The position numbers and the translations under genes are program-made. A stretch of DNA of 64,000 bases, from assembly GCA_035624215.1 (NCBI GenBank), contig DASPRY010000003.1:13932-77931 (forward strand), written 5' to 3'. Under the pieces are notes generated by a model. That model ran no database searches. It worked only from the letters and a program-made list of their open reading frames with translations, and was not told the DNA's origin. This DNA is from JAFAGX01 sp035624215. GTDB taxonomy: Bacteria > Acidobacteriota > Terriglobia > Terriglobales > Acidobacteriaceae. Shown here piece by piece: positions 63,100-64,000 of this stretch (the first letter of the stretch is position 1; the number at the start of each line of letters is the position of its first letter).

Positions 63100-63818
63100 T
63101 TACTGAACCGCCGGCACAATGGCATTCACAGTGTTAGTGGTCATATCAAACGCCATCATGTCAGAAACGACTGCGCCCCCCGTGGTTGTGACCACAGCGC
63201 GCAAGTCGGTGGGGGAATAAGCAGCCCCATGCGTGAAGGGAAAAGTCAAAGTCTGGCCAGCGCTTATACCTCCTGATCTCGTAATCGCAGTAGTGCCAGC
63301 GCGTGCAATGACGACCAATTGGTATTGAGTCGCAGTGGTGCCGGTGTTTGTGATGGTAACCGCTCCCGTTTGCCCTCCTAAGAATTGCAGAGCGGGAGTG
63401 TGCAGGGTTGTGCCCGGCGTTATATAGGGTAAAGCGGCGTTGACTTCGCCATTCGAACCTAGAACGGCGACAGCAGCAACATGCTGCTCGCTCCTCCAGT
63501 AACGTTTGCGCTGTAACTGGCAGCAGTGGCCCCATTCTGGAATATGATGGGAATAGTCTGATTTGCCGACAGGCTTAACGTCTCTGTCATTACCACTGTG
63601 CCGCCGGCATCGACAATGTTTACGATTACGCTGTCAAGTGCTTCGTCGGTGATATTTGATACGATGACTTGCAGCTCTTGCGACGGACCCAGCTGTACGG
63701 CCCCAACAAATAGCTCGACTAGGGTGAAGGCCTTCGATTTGACTACATAGCATAGGCTCAAGATTGCCCCAGCGGCGAACAGGGCAACCAGTTTCCGAAA
63801 CGTTCCCAGCTTCTTCAT
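63100..63818 (-). pseudogene. Exported beta-sandwich-like protein gene with a frameshift
   Basis: The first part (ATG 63818 to a TAG at 63459-63461; 119 residues) has a signal-like N terminus (LVALFAAGAILSLCYVV) and strand-rich text ending SYSANVTGGASSM. Directly after, another frame continues the same style: VAAVAVLGSNGEVNAALPY, then GAVTITNTGTTATQYQLVVIARAG, and ends at 63100. One lost base near 63475-63485 joins the two into about 239 residues. It could be decay or a sequencing slip. It follows an ATGA overlap with the upstream gene. Confidence 0.6.
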
Positions 63819-64000
63819 GACTTCCTCCTTTTTCTTGCAGGTTCAACAGCGACTCGGCGATGCATATTGCTGTTCTCAATGGTTACCGCCGGGGTGGCGC
63901 TGCCCCCTTCTAACAAAACTCCTATACCGCGATCTGTACCCGTCTGGTAGCGGGTCTCGAGTCGGTCCACCTTGCCGGACGAGTTCAAGTAAAGAACTCC
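63815..64000 (-). CDS. C-terminal part of an unknown protein (runs off right edge)
   Basis: Reading leftward from the edge, an open frame of 61 codons gives GVLYLNSSGKVDRLETRYQT, then TDRGIGVLLEGGSATPAVTI and a basic tail, and stops at TGA 63815-63817. The stop overlaps the next start in ATGA, and AAGGAGGAAG for the next gene lies inside this frame, a typical coupled junction. The strand-rich, Gly/Ser/Thr-rich text resembles that of the exported downstream product. The function is unknown. Confidence 0.6.
   Translation of the reverse strand, partial: GVLYLNSSGKVDRLETRYQTGTDRGIGVLLEGGSATPAVTIENSNMHRRVAVEPARKRRKS

Noticed and set aside
1..64000. CRISPR arrays, insertion sequences, rRNA genes, known riboswitch families
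   Set aside because: No regularly spaced direct repeats with unique spacers, no transposase-like frames with terminal repeats, no rRNA-like stretches and no recognisable riboswitch core were seen by eye.

Overview
The window looks like chromosomal DNA of a soil or sediment bacterium of the Acidobacteriota (Terriglobia/Koribacter-like). This rests on gene content and style, not on a marker gene. The signs are moderately high GC, a PknB-type kinase fused to beta-propeller repeats, a multiheme cytochrome, large membrane proteins fused to spermidine-synthase-like domains, PilZ fusions, a CHPER-type dispersed repeat, and -10-like TAGAAT hexamers. No rRNA, prophage, insertion sequence or CRISPR array is visible. 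One tRNA, tRNA-Val(CAC), lies near 34.0 kb.

Layout. 0-6.3 kb: edge-truncated metallo-beta-lactamase protein, SnoaL-like protein, OsmC, GluQ-RS, glutamine synthetase, a beta-barrel-like outer-membrane protein, a radical SAM protein. 6.3-10.6 kb (minus strand): DinB-like protein, an octaheme cytochrome of the hydroxylamine-oxidoreductase family with a 30-bp dyad upstream, a BamD-like lipoprotein, Rpe. 10.7-18.7 kb: GalU, PurD-PurE, a DtxR/MntR regulator with an NRAMP transporter, aconitase. 18.7-23.3 kb: small membrane proteins, a DHFR-like protein, Dtd, a tandem acyl-carrier-protein pair with FabF, a PilZ protein. 23.3-33.4 kb: CocE-type hydrolase, LipA, an MCE protein with five exact-period repeats, a spermidine-synthase-like membrane protein, AcpS, a DUF488 protein, SelA, a polytopic membrane protein.

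33.5-44.6 kb: a small protein, tRNA-Val, a broken Ser/Thr kinase gene, a FAD oxidoreductase, a CDF transporter, an ATP-dependent DNA ligase carrying a repeat-like insert, a DUF1385 protein with PrfA, an OmpA-like protein and a 399-bp gene-free stretch. 44.6-56.2 kb: an HD dNTPase, a secreted metallo-hydrolase, a quinone-oxidoreductase-like protein, a PIN-TRAM protein, a Pat-type acyl-CoA synthetase/acetyltransferase, a 55-residue membrane protein behind structured leader hairpins, a zinc-ribbon coiled-coil protein and a histidine kinase-receiver-PilZ hybrid. 56.2-61.4 kb: a plus-strand run NadD, RsfS, methyltransferase, RlmH, CobO, radical SAM, AccD. 61.4-64.0 kb: a second spermidine-synthase-like membrane protein and a frameshifted exported-protein gene coupled to an edge-truncated gene.

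Most genes are housekeeping: fatty-acid synthesis (acpP, fabF, acpS, accD), purines, translation quality control (dtd, prfA, rsfS, rlmH, gluQ), lipoate, NAD and envelope. I found no clear multi-gene defence or biosynthetic system. The most distinctive items are the dyad-controlled octaheme cytochrome, the small-protein leader, the doubly broken kinase, the 34-residue MCE repeats, and the orphan SelA and CobO. All family calls are by eye; no database search was possible.
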